From: Sceloporus undulatus
Lineage: Eukaryota; Chordata; Lepidosauria; Squamata; Phrynosomatidae
Reading direction: 5' to 3'
NCBI RefSeq assembly: GCF_019175285.1
Contig: NC_056527.1
Coordinates: 120,801,273 to 120,865,272 of the forward strand
Length of the DNA stretch: 64,000 nucleotides
In this document: piece by piece, positions 43,430 to 53,578 of the stretch
How positions within the stretch are numbered: the first letter of the stretch is position 1
Layout: each line of letters opens with the position of its first letter
Position numbers and translations under genes: made by a program
Notes under the pieces: model-generated
Told to the model about the DNA's origin: nothing
Database searches by the model: none
The model's input: the letters and a program-made list of their open reading frames with translations, nothing else

Positions 43430-43950
43430 TATGAGGCCAAGGTGGCCAGATGTCCTCCTTTCCCAGGACGTGTCCTACATACGATTCAAGCTTCTGTCCG
43501 GGAAGAATCCCAAAATGCCTTCCCTTCTGAGCATGTTGTATTTATTGACTGTATTTATACCCCTCTCTTCAGCCACAAAGGTTTTATTTAAACGTCCTAC
43601 ATTTTGTGGTCCCTTGTCCTCCTTTGTGGTTATTATAGGGTTGCCATAACTGTCAACCTCCAAACTGGGACAAATGTAAAAAAATGTAGGGCAAATGTAA
43701 GCCCCAAATGGAGGACATATTTTATAAATGGAGGACACGCAAACCACTAAAAATATTAATAATTTTAAAAAGCATGAATATAATCGCATGTTTCTTAGGC
43801 ATGCTCAAAATGGAGGACGTTTTGGCATCATTCCTAGACAGATGGCAGAAATGTGCTTCCCTTTCTGGCCATTCCAAAAGACACGCAACAACAGCACATT
43901 TGGGCATTGAACATGGCTTTACTGAACATGGCACTCTCTTGCATATTTCA
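43430..43950. repeat. Unclassified dispersed repeat
   Basis: It has recurring words: GGTGGCCAGATGTCCTCC, TTTGTGGTCCCTTGTCCTCC, AACCTCCAAACTGGGACAAA, AAATGGAGGACATATTTTAT, AAATGGAGGACACGC and AAAATGGAGGACG. GTCCTCC on one side and GGAGGAC on the other suggest inverted organisation. I believe this is a squamate repeat family but cannot name it. Confidence 0.45.
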
Positions 43951-44077
43951 AGTCTGCGCCCTTGGCCCCTGAAGCCCCTTTCTGGCCTCCCGCGCTCGCG
44001 CTCTCTCTCTCTCTCTGGCGCCCCCCTGTGGCTTCATCGCCAAAGAGCACCCGGCTAAGATCTTATCCGGCTAAAGA

Positions 44078-44206
44078 GCCATCGCTGCATGGCTCTCGGG
44101 CGCCCTCCTGTGGCTAGCATTGGGAAATGTGCTTGAAATTTGAATGCAGCCACACGAGGGCGCCCGAGAGCCAGGAATGAGTCCCTTGAAGCGATGCAGC
44201 GATGGC
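44078..44206. repeat. CpG-rich inverted repeat with CTCF-like cores
   Basis: The outer arms GCCATCGCTGCAT (44,078-44,090) and ATGCAGCGATGGC (44,194-44,206) are exact inverses. The inner arms 44,091-44,115 and 44,148-44,172 are 24/25 complementary. The inner arms contain GCGCCCTCCTGTGGC and the inverse GCCACACGAGGGCGC; a third related word, GCGCCCCCCTGTGGC, lies at 44,018-44,032. It sits about 350 bases before the SNRNP27 start codon. Confidence 0.8.
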
Positions 44207-44269
44207 AGCACTGGGGCCTTGTGGGTATTGTAGTCCGAGAAAAGTAACTTTTCCCAGCCTTTCAAAGTA

Positions 44270-44555
44270 CTGTAAATAAATCTAGCAGCTCCAAGAAAAG
44301 ATCCACGCGGGGCTTCTCTTCGTCACTCCCCCCTCTCTGAGATTGGCCGGCCGCTCTCCCCGCGAAGCCAGCATGGGCCAATCCCAGGCGGGGGGGGCGT
44401 GGCGTTTCCCGCCGGAGCCTAAAAGAAGGGGACAGACCGGAAGTGTGGAACGGAAGGACTCTGGTGTGTGTTCCTTGCCGGAACTAATAGGGGGACGGAC
44501 CGCGTCACCGGAAGTTGCTCTCTTTGAGAGCCTCGGAGGAGGCGGAAGCGGAGAG
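44270..44555 (+). promoter_or_regulatory. SNRNP27: SNRNP27 promoter (CpG island, TATA-less)
   Basis: GC-rich with an inverted CCAAT box (GATTGGCC, about 44,341), a direct one (GGGCCAATCCC, about 44,374), a GC box (GGGGGGCGTGGC, about 44,391), an E2F-like TTTCCCGCC (44,405-44,413) and ETS/GABP-type ACCGGAAGTG (44,436-44,445) and ACCGGAAGT (44,507-44,515), plus GCCGGAACT. This set is typical of housekeeping promoters. The start of transcription is not resolvable by eye. Confidence 0.75.
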
Positions 44556-44592
44556 ATGGGCCGGAGCCGTTCCAGGTCTCCTCCCCGAAGGG
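44556..44592 (+). CDS. SNRNP27: SNRNP27 coding exon 1
   Basis: It encodes [12 protein letters not shown] plus the first base of Glu13. The donor is GTGACT, chosen because exon 2 then continues with ERRRSRS as in human; without splicing the frame runs on through the tandem repeat. Confidence 0.9.
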
Positions 44593-47500
44593 GTGACTAT
44601 CTCTCGGGGAGCCTTTGGGCCCTAAGCAGCTGGGAAGGCCCTGGGTTCAAGTCCTGCGCCGCTTTCCCTTCAGTCTCCGCCCCCTTTGCCCTCCATTTTG
44701 ACCGCAGCTCCCATCAGCCACAGCCAGACAGGGACTGGGTTTGTGAAGCCAGGGCGGGGAGGAGGCTTTTCCTACAGCTACTGCAACTCCCATTATCTTC
44801 ATCCTCCCCCCTTTTGCTGAAGGCCTTTGGGCTAAGTTCTTCTCTCTCCAGGGCTTTGGACTGCAGCTCCCATCAGCCACAGCCAGACAGGGACTGGGTT
44901 TGTGAAGCCAGGGCGGGGAGGAGGCTTTTCCTACAGCTACTGCAACTCCCATTATCTTCATCCTCCCCCCCTTTTGCTGAAGGCCTTTGGGCTAAGTTCT
45001 TCTCTCTCCAGGGCTTTGGACTGCAGCTCCCATCAGCCACAGCCAGCCTGGGCTGGAGTTTGTGCAGACCTTGGGGAGGTTTCTTTACCCACTACAACTC
45101 CCAGAATCCTATGTCTCCTCTGCCCCCCCCCCCCCCACTTTGGCCTTTGGGCTTAAGCTCTCCCTTCTCCTCTTCTTTACAGACTGCAGCTCCCATCAGC
45201 CACAAGTTCAAAACACACTGCAGAAATAACCCACTTTGAGGCTGCTCTAACTGCCCTGACTCAATGCTAGAGAATTCTGGGAACTGTAGTTCTGTAGAGA
45301 CATTTAGCCTTTTCTGCCAGAGAGTGCTGGTACCACAATGAACTACCATTCCCAGGATTCCTTAGCACTGATCCAGGGCAGTTAAAGAGGCCTCAGACTG
45401 GATTATTTCTGCAGTGTGTTTTGGACCTGGATCATGACCAGCACTTTTGTTAAGTGCAGAACACTTAAGTACATAGAGAGACCTTGTAGCACCTTTGAGA
45501 CTGAAATAGAGGAGTTGGCAGCATGAACCTTCCTAGACTTAAGTCTACTTCCTCAGATACACATTAATAATAATAATAATAATAGAGATATAGCCATGTT
45601 AGTCTGAAAAATCAGTATGTAAAGAGATCTTGTAGCACCTTTGAGACTCACTGAAATAAAGGAGTTAGCAGCATGAACTTTGGTAGACTTAAGTCCACTT
45701 CTTCAGATGCACAATATTATTAATAGGGATATAGCTATGTTAGATGTAAATCAGTCTGTAGAGAGATCTTGTAGCACCTTTGAGATTCAATGAAAGTAAG
45801 ATGTTGGCAGCATGAGCTTTGCTAGACTTCAGCCTACTTCCTCAGATGCATTACAACTGTTCCCTGTTCATTCATGCCTTCTTTCTGTTAAAGAGCGCCG
45901 GCGTTCCAGATCCGCTTCGCGGGAGAGGAGGCGGCGAGAGCGGTCGCGGTCTCGCGAAAGAGACAGGAGGAGAAGCCGTTCGCGGTCCCCACACAGGCGG
46001 CGATCCAGGTGAGGAGGTGGCGATCAGATAGGAGCCCCGGGTTTCTGGTGAACCTGTTCTGTCAGAATAAATCTTGTAGTCAGTGGGAGGACGAAGCAGG
46101 CTCACCCCTCTTGCCTTTGGCACTGTTTGGGGGAAACGGTGGCAGGATGCGATTCTCTACTTTCATTTGAAACATTTGAAAGCCACCCCCGCTGTCTGGC
46201 AGATGCTTCGCTTGATAGGAATAGATGAAGGAAAGGTCCCTGAATTCCCCCATCCATGCTTAACTGTGAGTGAGAAGACAGCATTTAAATCAGCGTTTCC
46301 CAAACTGTGGTCCTCTGGATGTTTTGGACTTCAGCTCCCAGAATCCTTGACTGCTGGCCAAGTTGGGATATTTGAAAATGGGAATTGAGGCCTATCAATG
46401 TCCTGAGTGTGTTTTCTGGGCAGCTATAACACCACAGTTGTGTAAGAAAGGCAAAGCGTTGCCCCTTGCATAGGACTGTAAACATTCTGGAAATTTTGAA
46501 GGGATGGAGGGAAGGTTGTTTTCTTTTTCTTCCCTCCTGCGCAGAAAATAAAATTAAAATGCAATTTTAGCACCTTTTACAAATGGAGAGACAATTTAGG
46601 AACATAAAATGCTGTATGTGCAACTTGGGTATAACTTGGTAATTATCATGTTTGACATAAGGAACACCTGCATTATAAGGGATCTCTAGTTTTGCCTTTT
46701 GGGGAGTAGGCAATCACCCCTAAAAAACAGTAGAAAATTATCAGTATTAGTAAAGCAGAATAAATATTTTTGTATAGAGTCCTGACTAGTTCTCCTTAGT
46801 TTCAAGCAGGCCTGACACACTCATTTTGATTAAAATTACTGAAGCAGAGAAGCCAGGACCAGGAATTGTAAGGCTCTGACAATATACGTAACTAGTTTTT
46901 AGAAAGGATTCTGGAGCCATAATATGTGAGTACCTTGTTTACTGTTAAAGTAAAACCTGCTCTGTTTTAACATCCTAGATCTCCAAGGCGACATAGATCC
47001 AGTTCGTCTTCCCCAGTCCGGCCGAAAGAAAGGCGAGATGATGAAAAGAAAGAGAACAAAGAGGCCAAAGGCAAAGAGCGTCAGATCACAGGTAACACAG
47101 AAGAGGCTTGTATGTCACAACCAAATGCTGGAAACCACCAACCATCCTCCAGGCGCTCCAAAAAGAGAGTCCATGCCTCAAGATGCTGATAAATGTTTTA
47201 TTGCAAGTCCAGTATACTTTGGTTGGCCCTTTTTCCCCCCAAAGGAATTTTTCCTTGACAGGGTTTCTGTAAAGCTGTGCAGAAGAAAGTGGAGACATTT
47301 CTCAAGGTGCTCAGTAGATGGATGTTTGATTGGTAAACAAACCCAACGTGCTTTGGCTGATATTGCTCTCAAGGTCTTCTGGGGCTATATGGAATTGATG
47401 TAATATTGTGTATTGTTATATGCTTACGTGGCATCTCTTTCCGTAAGAGACAACATAAATGCATAAGAAAGCAATACAAATTTGCTTCTTTCCAGAGGAA

Positions 47501-50146
47501 GATTTGGAGGGCAAGACAGAGGAAGAAATTGAAATGATGAAAATGATGGGATTTGCATCTTTTGACACCACAAAAGTGAGTGCCTTCTTTTGTAGATCTT
47601 AGGTCAGTGGTAGCATGTGGATGAACAGTGTCTAGTTGGCTTTGGGGATTATTTTAATGGCAACATGTATAATGTGAATTTTGGTTGGCCCAAGAAATGT
47701 ATCACTGTTTTGTGGGTTTTTGATGGTACTGTACTTTGCTGTCTGGCCAACACAGCTATTCCTGGATATATTTAATTTGTGCGTTTTTGAAACTGTTTTC
47801 TAAAATAGGGTTAAAGGAATGCTTTTGTCCCATCTGCATCACTTTGGGAGCCCTGGGAGGCTGAGGGGTGATAAATGAGTTCTGCTGTTCTTAGACAATA
47901 ATAATCTAGCAGCAACATGTAAGCGCAGCAGCCAATGTTGTTACCAGAGTTCTGCAAGAACAGAGAGAACCTACTCAGAGGACCATTTGACTTCTTTTTT
48001 TTAAATCTGGATAAATCTTGCCAAGAAATTTTCCTTGTTTCTCTGGGCTTTTTCTATGCCTACCCTTTCTTTTTCCTGGAGCACCCAAAGAGTCCTGCAG
48101 ATTTGCTCCTGGGGACTGGGAGGCCTTGATGAGGGAGGGTTGGATGCAGATGGAAGCACTGGGAATAGATGGAAATTGTCCAGTTCCTTACATGAGCAAA
48201 ACACATAAATCAGGATCCAAGATGTTGTTTTTTCCTTCCCTTTGGCCAGTACCACTGGATCGCTTGTTGTCTTGAAGGTGACTGTGGATTTCTCTTTGTC
48301 TTCCAGGGCAAGAAAGTAGAAGGCTCTGTGAATGCCTATGCTATAAATGTGTCACAGAAGAGGAAGTACAGGTTGGCGTCTCTTCACTTTAGACAGATTG
48401 GCCCTGAGCAGGGGAGGGTAGCCATCTCATCCCTGTGTTTACAAGAGCGATTTGCACCCCAGCACTTGATTCACTGGAATGCTTTGGCAAAAAAGAGCTC
48501 TCAGTGTTGCTTCATCTCCTTTTTTCCTTAAAGGAACAAAACAATAACAAAAGCCCATTTTGCCCTTCCTGGTTTCTGAGTGGTTTGCCATAAATATCCT
48601 CCTTAACTTGCTCCAGAAGATTAGTGTCTGCCCAGAGTTCTCAAGCTCCTGATTGTGAGCAATGCCAAAAGGGAAACATGAGCTTCTTAAGATCAGCCAA
48701 ATTTTAATAGTGTGGGAGAGTTGAAAATTATCAGGATCAACCTCATGTGTCCCCAAGCTGTTCAGGGTTCATTGCATAATATAAATTACTCTGATGCAAT
48801 CTTCAGTTCTTGGTTGGTTGGGATATTTTATCTGTATGTTGCTATTCCTGTGGTGGGGGAGCACCTTTCCAAGTTGTTTTATTCCACCTCCCCTGGTTTC
48901 CGCTTCACCTTCCCTACAGACTGTCAATCAGCGGCTGGCATCTCGTTGGTCTCTTAATGCATTCATAATCCTTCCCACAAGCTGTGCAAGGGTGGCATCC
49001 TACTCAGGATTGTGCAAACCCTGTGGCATCAATGTAAACCACTACACTACACCAAGGGACTCCGTGAACGTGGTTCTTAGTGGTGAGTGCAGAGTTGGCA
49101 CAGTATTGTTCAACAAGACAGTGGCTAACTGGACATTTTTACATGACTGGACTGGACATTTTTGGCCTGTGCCTGACAGACATACTCACTTGCAGGTTAC
49201 AAAGTGGATGTCATTGTGCATTATTGAGCATTCTTCATTGAGCACCATTGAGCATTTGCTATGCATTGTGCAACACTGAGCAGTGCACATTTAGCAGCCT
49301 TCTATAGGACTCTTGCCTTTCACCAGGGGATGGTTCCTTTTTTAAAATAAGAGTTAAAGTACTGAACAGTACTTACATTGACCCATGGATAAGTCAACTC
49401 GTTTGTTTCGTATCAATTCTTTGACTCAAACTTCTAGACTTATATATAGGTATATACAGTAAATCCCATTAATTTACCACCACGAAGGATCATGCTCACG
49501 GAGCCTCCTTGACTTGCACAGTGATTTATGTTGATGTCACACGGTTTCCACAGTCCTGAGTGGGATGCCAGCCTTGCATAGCCTCAGAGAAAGTCCATCT
49601 GCTTGTGTAACAGACATTGGTTGCCCAGATAATCATCACACAAGTGTAGAATTGTGTTTTGTGATACAATATTGGAGTTCTGAGCTCATTAACTTTCAGA
49701 AGAGTTTTAAAACTAGGTGTGCTGTATTTTATTTTCACTGTTATGTTTTAAGTGTATTTAAGTTGTTTTATCTTAATGTTTTTAATTTGATTGCTTATAT
49801 ACTTTTCTTTAACATGTGATCTGCATCGTTTTCAGCCATATATTCTTTGAGAGTATACTTATACTTTGAGAGGGGGGCTGGATGCACAATAACTAAATCA
49901 AAATAGGTCTTCTAAAATAAGTGCTTTGTTCCTCCTAGATGTTTTGGCTGCAAAACTAAGGTCGATGCCACCCAGGTTGAGCTTAGAGCAGTTTCAGAAA
50001 AACTGGATGGGCACCAAGAAGATTGTCTAAGGATTAGGAAAGGGGGCTTTGGGTGTATTTTGTTGCTCATTTTGGCTGTTTCTTGTTGCAGGCAGTACAT
50101 GAACCGGAAAGGTGGATTCAACCGGCCTCTGGATTTTATTGCCTGA
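44556..50146 (+). CDS. SNRNP27: SNRNP27, U4/U6.U5 tri-snRNP-associated 27 kDa protein (6 coding exons, complete)
   Basis: This is a small RS-domain protein of the spliceosomal U4/U6.U5 tri-snRNP, acting in the nucleus. Joined exons give 154 residues (human 155). The N-terminal arginine/serine domain (residues 1 to about 55) has [32 protein letters not shown] and [11 protein letters not shown]; a charged linker [20 protein letters not shown] follows; the conserved C-terminal domain has [40 protein letters not shown] and [19 protein letters not shown]. The final methionine (140 here) aligns with the residue whose change in C. elegans snrp-27 alters 5' splice-site choice. Intron phases are 1, 2, 1, 0, 2 and all junctions restore the expected protein. 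Intron 1 (1.3 kb) is almost wholly repeats. Confidence 0.97.
44704..45204. repeat. Tandem array of 159-163 bp units in SNRNP27 intron 1
   Basis: GCAGCTCCCATCAGCCACA starts units at 44,704, 44,863, 45,023 and 45,186. Units 1 and 2 are nearly identical (they share AGCCAGACAGGGACTGGG and CAGGGCGGGGAGGAGG), differing mainly by one C in a C run. Unit 3 is diverged and contains a C15-type run near 45,122. Unit 4 is cut after 19 bases by the MITE at 45,206. Confidence 0.92.
45206..45426. repeat. Complete fold-back MITE truncating the tandem array
   Basis: AGTTCAAAACACACTGCAGA at the left and CTGCAGTGTGTTTTGGACC at the right; long arms as in the 21,000 copy (GGGAACTGTAGTTCTGTAG against CCATTCCCAGGATTCC). 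It is one of the better preserved copies. Confidence 0.83.
45471..45855. repeat. Three tandem units of about 143 bp, SNRNP27 intron 1
   Basis: CTTGTAGCACCTTTGAGA recurs at about 45,484, 45,629 and 45,770, and each unit ends with TAGACTT..CCTACTTC(C/T)TCAGAT. Units 2 and 3 begin with GATATAGC(C/T)ATGTTAG; a (TAA)n run (45,563-45,582) separates units 1 and 2. Same family as 20,930-21,320 and 56,998-57,110. The last unit stops about 38 bases before exon 2. Confidence 0.88.
45894..46008 (+). CDS. SNRNP27: SNRNP27 coding exon 2
   Basis: Acceptor CTTTCTGTTAAAG, donor GTGAGGAG. It completes Glu13 and encodes 14-50: [37 protein letters not shown], plus two bases of Arg51. Very arginine-rich and CpG-rich, with CGG/CGC codons unlike the rest of the gene. 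Confidence 0.95.
46292..46372. repeat. hAT-like MITE fragment
   Basis: AGCGTTTCCCAAACTGTGG, GGACTTCAGCTCCCAGAATC, ACTGCTGGCCAAGTTGGG, as in 13,142-13,271; the right terminus is missing. Confidence 0.65.
46979..47091 (+). CDS. SNRNP27: SNRNP27 coding exon 3
   Basis: Acceptor AACATCCTAG, donor GTAACACA. It encodes the end of the RS region and the charged linker: [20 protein letters not shown], then [17 protein letters not shown], plus one base of Glu89. Confidence 0.95.
47496..47575 (+). CDS. SNRNP27: SNRNP27 coding exon 4
   Basis: Acceptor CTTCTTTCCAG, donor GTGAGTGC. It encodes [27 protein letters not shown] (residues 89-115), ending in phase 0. Human has MMKLMGFASFDSTK here by memory. Confidence 0.97.
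48307..48371 (+). CDS. SNRNP27: SNRNP27 coding exon 5
   Basis: Acceptor GTCTTCCAG, donor GTTGGCGT. It encodes [21 protein letters not shown] and two bases of Arg137. The donor lacks the usual A at +3 or +4 and the G at +5 is kept but +6 is C; it is the weakest of the five donors. No better GT joins the frame correctly. Confidence 0.95.
50092..50146 (+). CDS. SNRNP27: SNRNP27 coding exon 6 (last)
   Basis: Acceptor GTTTCTTGTTGCAG. It completes Arg137 and encodes [17 protein letters not shown], then TGA at 50,144-50,146. Confidence 0.97.
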
Positions 50147-50397
50147 TCCCTGCCCACGAAAGATGATTCCACCGCTAGTCCCTTAATTGTCTTAAGAGCA
50201 ACACCTGCAGCTAAGAGGATCCCAATGTCTTCCCACACAAAACGGGGCTCTTGTTTCCAGAGAGTCTGTGAAAGTGACATTGTCTCGCGGAGTGAGGCGG
50301 TAGTAGGTTTGTCTCTCTTTGTTTGCACAGAGCACCCTTTTGAGTTGCTGTGTCTCGTTTTTGTAGGCGTCCCTGTTTTTAAATATTGTTGCTTAAA

Positions 50398-50403
50398 TTA
50401 AAA
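50398..50403 (+). terminator. SNRNP27: Candidate SNRNP27 poly(A) signal, proximal
   Basis: ATTAAA about 250 bases after the stop codon, followed by the T-rich CTTTGTATTCTCTCC. Confidence 0.4.
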
Positions 50404-50938
50404 AGGAAAACTTTGTATTCTCTCCTTCCATCCATCTGAAATTTAAGAACAGTTGTCTGAAATGCTGGGATACCAGGCTCATCTTAGACTCCTGAATTAT
50501 GTTGGTGGATACAGACGTTTCTGAAGTTGATGGGGTACCTTTTTCTACAAGTTTAAGCCATTCATTTTCCTTTCCAGGCCCCTCTGAAGATCGTTAATAT
50601 TGTTCATTTATTATTTTTGTGTATATCCCTTTCTTCCCCACAAAGAGGCCATTTTCCTTCCTCCCCCCCCCCCCCCCCAATTGCTGTTTTCCTTCCATCC
50701 AGGAGAGGGACCTAAATATGCTTATACAACTCTGATTGTCCTCTAAATTGGTTTGCATGGTATCCTTGTAAAGGTCTGGATTTTTTCCTCGGTGGCTTTG
50801 TGGGACAAATTAATATTTGCTTTTATGCACTAGATGTGCAGGACTTTGCAAAATTGGAAGCATGTATTTTCTTGTCTTTTTTTTTTTTAAAACAGAGTAT
50901 GAAATACAAAGTTGTGGCTTTACTTGAGAGACATTGTG

Positions 50939-50944
50939 ATTAAA
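50939..50944 (+). terminator. SNRNP27: Candidate SNRNP27 poly(A) signal, distal
   Basis: ATTAAA in CATTGTGATTAAAGACTGTAG, about 790 bases after the stop; a repeat begins just beyond (50,992), which suits a gene end here. Confidence 0.4.
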
Positions 50945-50991
50945 GACTGTAGTCATGAATATAAAACGGTTGCTCTGCTGGGTCTAGTCCA

Positions 50992-51115
50992 GGGGTGAGA
51001 ATCATCCAGACTTTCAAATGTGGTTGGACTCCAAGCTCCAGCAGCCCTAGCCATCATAGGCAATGGTGAGGAATGCTGGGCATTGCAGTCCCGTGATGTC
51101 TTGAAGGCCACATGA
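50992..51115. repeat. Fold-back MITE, diverged
   Basis: GGGTGAGAATCATCCAGACT at the left and GGCCACATGATTCCCACTT at the right; TGGACTCCAAGCTCCAGCAG faces GCTGGGCATTGCAGTCCC. Confidence 0.6.
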
Positions 51116-52727
51116 TTCCCACTTGTGGACTAGTCCAGCATCTTGTTTCCAACTCTAGCCAGCCAGTTAGAAGGCTGCAGGCAAAGTGACACAGCTTGTA
51201 GGAATTAGAGATATATGGTTGCTGCGGTAGAATAATCATAGCCAGTAGCCATTAATCTCACAATGTCATCTAACTCCCCTTAAGCAAAATGTAAACAGAG
51301 AACCTTTAGTGCTTTGTGTATTCCCTTGGAAAGAATTAATACTATAGGAGAAAGGTCAACCCTGCTTTCAGGTCCTTGATTTGGGATGTTATAAAAGGGC
51401 AGCCAATAATTACAGTAGATGTTCACTTTGACTTCTCTTTTCGTTGGGGAGACGTTCTTGTGGGATTTTTCAGCCTCGTGTGCCAAAACAACTTGGTTGG
51501 TTTGGTGCAATGCATGTTTTTGACTTGGGCAGTCTGGTGTTATTTCCCCTTCACCCTGGGCAGCAAAGTACCCTGGGCTACCCTCTGGAGTAGCCTTCGT
51601 ATTTGGCAGTTTATCCTTGCTCATTATGTTGGACGTTTCCCAGCATAGTTCTTCATCTGAAGAAAGAGGGCTGCTTCTCCTCTGTTGTATTTGCTTCTTC
51701 TGTGCAGAGTCCTGTTAGTGGGATATGCATGTTATGTCTCTTTTTTGGGTGGAGTGCAGGATGCTGTTCTCTTACCCTGTGTGCATGGCCTAAAAGCTTG
51801 GCCTCCACTGCTGTCAGATCCTGGGAGAAGCTGTTACTGCTGCTGCTACTCTTTACCAGTGCGGTTAAGAGGGAGATGAACACACTTCAGAGGTCAAAGA
51901 AGTGACTGGTGTAAGTTCTGAGAGGAAGGATGCTGCACTTCTCTGGGAGCCATGCCTCATTTCTACCCGCCGTGAATCTAGACCAGCTGCATCTTCCTTC
52001 TCTCAATTCTCCCCTCTTCCCTGTTGGTAAGGAATGGCTGCAATGGGCTTCACAGCTAATAGAGTAGAGAGGAAAGGCATGGAACTACAGGTGCAATGTT
52101 ACGCTTGCTGTAGGATCTTAACCCATTTCACAGTTCAGTGGACCTGAGTTGGCTTTATGATGTTGGAAATGGCATGCAAAGGTAGCAGAGGGTGGTAGAC
52201 AAAGACATGCCTCTCAGTCATGAGACGGAAACCACTATGCAGAGAAATGAAGGATAATAATTTTTATTTGTATCCCGCTTTTCCCAAAAGGATTGAGGTG
52301 GGTTACAACACAAAAATACACCATAGAATACAAAATTAGTACTTTTGGGGGCTGTTTGGAGTCCAGTCGTGTCCAAGAGGTGATCGCCTTGAATAGCAGG
52401 TTGCTTCCTTTCAAAGCAAGACCTAAAATTTGCCCTAAGACATACTTAATTGGGAGTAAGCCCCACTGAATTGAAGACAACATTATTGCAAACAGGGCTT
52501 GGGCTGCAGTGATGGTTGTGTGATGTTCTAGGGAACAGAGCTACTGTTTTGTCCTTCCACAGCTAATTGGACAGAGGTGCAATCCAGATCAGAGAGCCCC
52601 ATGATGTTGAGCATTGGAATACAAACCTGGAGGGTGCTGCTTGGCCATGGAAACCAGCTGGCTGGTTTTGGGCGAACCGCACACTCCCAGCCCCAGAAAA
52701 CCCTGTGACTTTTTTTTTTTTTTTTTT

Positions 52728-52815
52728 GCCTTGTGATTTATGGTGACCCCAAGGGTTTCCCTTAGAGTCGCCACAAATCAGAGAAGATTTGAAGGCGCAC
52801 AACAACGACAACAGT
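52728..52815 (-). mobile_element. Sauria SINE tail, rearranged
   Basis: GCCTTGTGATTTATGGTGACCC is antisense, but AGAGTCGCCACAAATCAGAG and GATTTGAAGGCGCACAACAAC read in the plus direction, so two opposed tails are joined beside the T run. Confidence 0.6.
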
Positions 52816-53578
52816 CCAGATTAAAACTGCCAGCTCAGTTTCCTCTGACCTAGAATAGCAATGGGATTTATTCCTCCTACACAACCAGGACGCGCAGAGT
52901 CCTAAAGCTGGCAGGATGTTGCTCACATGCGGTGTGTCCAGGTGGGTGTGTCTGCATCAGATTATCCCATGGACACAAATCTGGAGCCAAGCCTGTGGGA
53001 CCGTCAAACACTGCAAGGCATTTCCTTGGGACAGGCGCTCAGAAACCTGTAAAAGGAGTTCAGGGGGTGTGTCTTTGTGTGTCTTTGTGTGTGTGTTGTT
53101 TTTATAATTGCTTGTAGAGTGATTCGGGTTCTTAAAGTAGGGAGTTGATAAACACACTCCGCGGCCGTTTGGTGTCTTTGTTTCACCTTTGTTTAAATCA
53201 TCTTGTAATTTACTTTCTGTTCTGCTTCCACAGAGTTTCTTGTGTTTATCTAAAACATGAGAAATGACCAACGGAGGGGAAAAGGTTTCAAAATGGGAGA
53301 GATGAGGGGTCATCCCCTTTGGAGGCACATTTTGGACTGTTTACCTCTGCTCAGGTGGGAGGCAGGTTTCTTTAGAGGGGCGTCTGCTATGGCCATCCTC
53401 TGGGGCTGAGAGAGTGCGACTCGCCCAACCTCAGCCCCAATGGGAATACTGTTGTTATTGTCGTTTATTTCTATCCCATCCCCCCCCCCCCAAATAATTG
53501 GGACTTAAAGCAACTTTACAAAAGGCAAAGTACAATTAAAAACCTACAGAAGTGACAATTTAAACAGAACCAAACCAC

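Noticed and set aside
44343-45239. A plus-strand open frame of 298 codons starting before SNRNP27
   Set aside because: It shares SNRNP27 exon 1 and then reads through the 160-bp tandem array. The repeated peptide is a consequence of the array, and the known protein needs splicing at 44,592.
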